DNA of 14,865 nt, from positions 1-14,865 of the forward strand of contig JALUTE010000167.1 in the NCBI GenBank assembly GCA_027058255.1. The letters run 5' to 3'. Below are positions 13,700 through 14,865 of the stretch, in pieces (position 1 is the first letter of the stretch; each line of letters begins with the position of its first letter). The notes under the pieces are model-generated. The model worked only from the letters and a program-made list of their open reading frames with translations, was not told the origin of the DNA and did no database searches. A program made the position numbers and the translations under genes. The DNA is from Methyloligella sp. (GTDB taxonomy: Bacteria; Pseudomonadota; Alphaproteobacteria; Rhizobiales; JALUTE01).

Positions 13700-14665
13700 A
13701 TGCTGGTGGTGAGCGAGGAGGCCTGCCGCAGGCTGATCACCCCGGCCCTGGCGCTGGAGGCGGTCGAGGCCGTCTTCGCCGCCATGGCGCGGGGCGACGC
13801 GCGCAACTTTCCCGTCATTCGCGAGGCGCTCGGCCATGCCGATGCCCTCTATGGCTTCAAGTCCGGATTCGATGCGAGCGCCATGCTGCTCGGTCTCAAG
13901 TCCGGCGGCTACTGGCCGGGCAATGTGGCGCGGGGGCTGACCAACCACCAATCGGTCGTGGCGTTGTTCGACCCGGACACGGGCCAGGCCCGCGCCCTCG
14001 TCGGCGGCAATCATCTGACGGCGCTGCGCACAGCGGCCGCGAGCGCCGTCTCCATCAAGCATCTGGCCCGGCCGGATGCGCGGGTGCTCGGCATCATCGG
14101 GGCGGGGCATCAGGCGCCCTTCCAGCTCCGCGCCGCGGCGGCCGTGCGCGCCTTCGAGCGCGTCGTCGCCTGGAACCGGGACGCCGCCAAGCTCGACCGG
14201 CTGGAGGCGGCGGCCCGGGACTGCGGCCTTGCCTTCGAGCCCGCCGATCGCAAGCGCGTGGGCGCCGAGGCCGATGTCATCATCACCATCACCTCCTGTT
14301 TCGAGCCCTTGATGATGCGCGACTGGGTGCGCCCGGGCACCCATATCGCCGCCATGGGCACGGACACGCAGGGCAAGCAGGAGCTCGACCCGGAGCTGGT
14401 GTCCGCCGCCTCGGTCTTCACCGACGAGGTGGCCCAATCGGTTGCAATCGGCGAAGCGCAGCATGCGGTGAAGGCGGGCCTCCTGCGCGCGGACGCCATC
14501 GTGCCCATCGGCGCCGTCATCAATGGCGATCATGCGGGGCGCAGCGGCGCCGACGAGATCACGCTCTTCGACGGCACGGGCGTCGGGCTCCAGGACCTCG
14601 CCGTTGCCGGCGCCGCGGTCGAGAAGGCCGAGGCCGCCGGCCTTGCCGCGCGGGTCGCCCTATAG
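13700..14665 (+). CDS. bhcD: Iminosuccinate reductase (BhcD)
   Basis: A 321-residue protein of the ornithine cyclodeaminase/mu-crystallin family. The substrate domain has Lys67 in LLGLKSGG and Arg110 in NHLTALRTAAASA, both family signatures. The Rossmann nucleotide site is GIIGAGHQAPFQL, with GAGHQAP at 134-140, and MGTDTQGKQELD closes the active-site region. In the BHAC it reduces iminosuccinate to L-aspartate with NAD(P)H, keeping the nitrogen in the cycle. The ATG at 13700 is one base after the bhcC TGA (13696-13698) and has no good Shine-Dalgarno, so translation is probably by stop-restart coupling with bhcC. Inverted repeats follow the TAG. A cyclodeaminase or ketimine reductase is the standalone alternative; the neighbours argue against it. 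Confidence 0.91.
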   Translation: MLVVSEEACRRLITPALALEAVEAVFAAMARGDARNFPVIREALGHADALYGFKSGFDASAMLLGLKSGGYWPGNVARGLTNHQSVVALFDPDTGQARALVGGNHLTALRTAAASAVSIKHLARPDARVLGIIGAGHQAPFQLRAAAAVRAFERVVAWNRDAAKLDRLEAAARDCGLAFEPADRKRVGAEADVIITITSCFEPLMMRDWVRPGTHIAAMGTDTQGKQELDPELVSAASVFTDEVAQSVAIGEAQHAVKAGLLRADAIVPIGAVINGDHAGRSGADEITLFDGTGVGLQDLAVAGAAVEKAEAAGLAARVAL

Positions 14666-14667
14666 GA

Positions 14668-14694
14668 CCCGGCCAGCCTGTTTGCGCGGCCGGG
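14668..14694 (+). terminator. Inverted repeat after bhcD
   Basis: CCCGGCC (14668-14674) and GGCCGGG (14688-14694) form a 7-bp GC stem with a 13-base loop, starting three bases after the bhcD stop codon. It may end the bhcABCD transcript. No run of T follows, so it is a weak intrinsic terminator candidate. Confidence 0.4.
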
Positions 14695-14703
14695 GACGGG
14701 AAG

Positions 14704-14756
14704 CACCCGGCTCTGGTTGCGGAGACGCAAACATAAGATACGCGTCACGCCGGGTG
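14704..14756. repeat. Long inverted repeat with a nested hairpin
   Basis: CACCCGGC (14704-14711) and GCCGGGTG (14749-14756) are perfect 8-bp arms. Inside them TTGCG-GAGA-CGCAA (14717-14730) forms a smaller hairpin. A further stem, GGCGCA/TGCGCC, lies just beyond at 14770-14775/14785-14790. Together these could be a bidirectional terminator between bhcD and a converging gene. A structured RNA is possible but unsupported. Confidence 0.4.
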
Positions 14757-14796
14757 ATGACGGGGAGTAGGCGCAAGTTTCGTATGCGCCGACGCT

Positions 14797-14865
14797 CTAG
14801 GAGGGCTCGTCCGGCGAGCGGGAGCGCCCGCGATCGACGGGGCGATAAATTCCGGTCTCGGGGTC
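14797..14865 (-). CDS. Possible C-terminal end of a converging gene, unidentified
   Basis: On the - strand the window edge reads 22 sense codons in frame and then TAG at 14799-14797. The residues begin DPETGIYRPVDRG and end SRSPDEPS. A polar, acidic tail ending just before a set of inverted repeats is what the 3' end of a gene convergent with bhcD would look like, and the codons have GC-rich third positions. The piece is too short to identify, and an open frame of this length is common by chance in GC-rich DNA. Confidence 0.35.
   Translation of the reverse strand, partial: DPETGIYRPVDRGRSRSPDEPS

Noticed and set aside
10216..13818. A 1200-codon open frame on the - strand across bhcA, bhcB and bhcC
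   Set aside because: Its length is striking, but the sequence is low-complexity and rich in Gly, Ala, His and Asp with no domain. It exists because GC-rich third positions of the bhc genes suppress antisense stops.
14717..14730. Hairpin TTGCG-GAGA-CGCAA considered as part of a tRNA or riboswitch
   Set aside because: No cloverleaf, no TTCRANNC-type T-loop and no known riboswitch core can be drawn around it. It is kept only as part of an inverted-repeat cluster.

Overview
This is a high-GC window with dense Caulobacter/Rhizobium-like codon use. Gene content points to an alphaproteobacterium, probably Rhizobiales-like or a close relative (inference from gene families only). Most genes are chromosomal housekeeping or metabolic genes. 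The one clear trace of mobile DNA is a decayed IS630-type fragment.

Layout. (1) 1-1740, + strand: the 3' end of a low-specificity L-threonine aldolase gene, then a GlcD/D-lactate-dehydrogenase-type FAD oxidoreductase 13 bases downstream. (2) 1897-2775, - strand: an MscS-type mechanosensitive channel, convergent with the oxidoreductase. (3) 3078-4950, + strand: a 48-residue single-pass membrane protein and a large exported helical protein of unknown function. (4) 5149-7011, + strand: an M3-family oligoendopeptidase. (5) 7070-7443: an internally deleted IS630-family element with both terminal inverted repeats. (6) 7540-9146, - strand: a rhomboid intramembrane protease and an SDH-family membrane-anchored serine protease, joined by an ATGA stop/start overlap. 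(7) 9270-14665: a complete beta-hydroxyaspartate cycle (BHAC) locus, with the IclR-type regulator bhcR divergent from bhcA-bhcB-bhcC-bhcD. (8) 14666-14865: inverted repeats and perhaps the C-terminus of a converging gene.

The BHAC locus is the main system. BhcC condenses glyoxylate and glycine to beta-hydroxyaspartate, BhcB dehydrates this to iminosuccinate, BhcD reduces iminosuccinate to aspartate, and BhcA transaminates aspartate with another glyoxylate to give oxaloacetate and regenerate glycine. The net result is carbon- and nitrogen-conserving assimilation of glyoxylate, hence of glycolate or other C2 compounds. General annotation would probably mislabel the four enzymes as serine-glyoxylate aminotransferase, threonine dehydratase, D-threonine aldolase and ornithine cyclodeaminase. 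The order and the divergent IclR gene match the cluster known from Paracoccus.

The bhcR-bhcA intergenic region is unusually AT-rich. It holds two inversely oriented copies of a compound palindrome, TGGAAA-N2/3-ATTTC-NN-GAAAT, one near each gene. I take these to be BhcR operators. The oxidoreductase and threonine aldolase at the left edge could supply glyoxylate and glycine to this cycle, but they are about 8 kb away and that link is inference.
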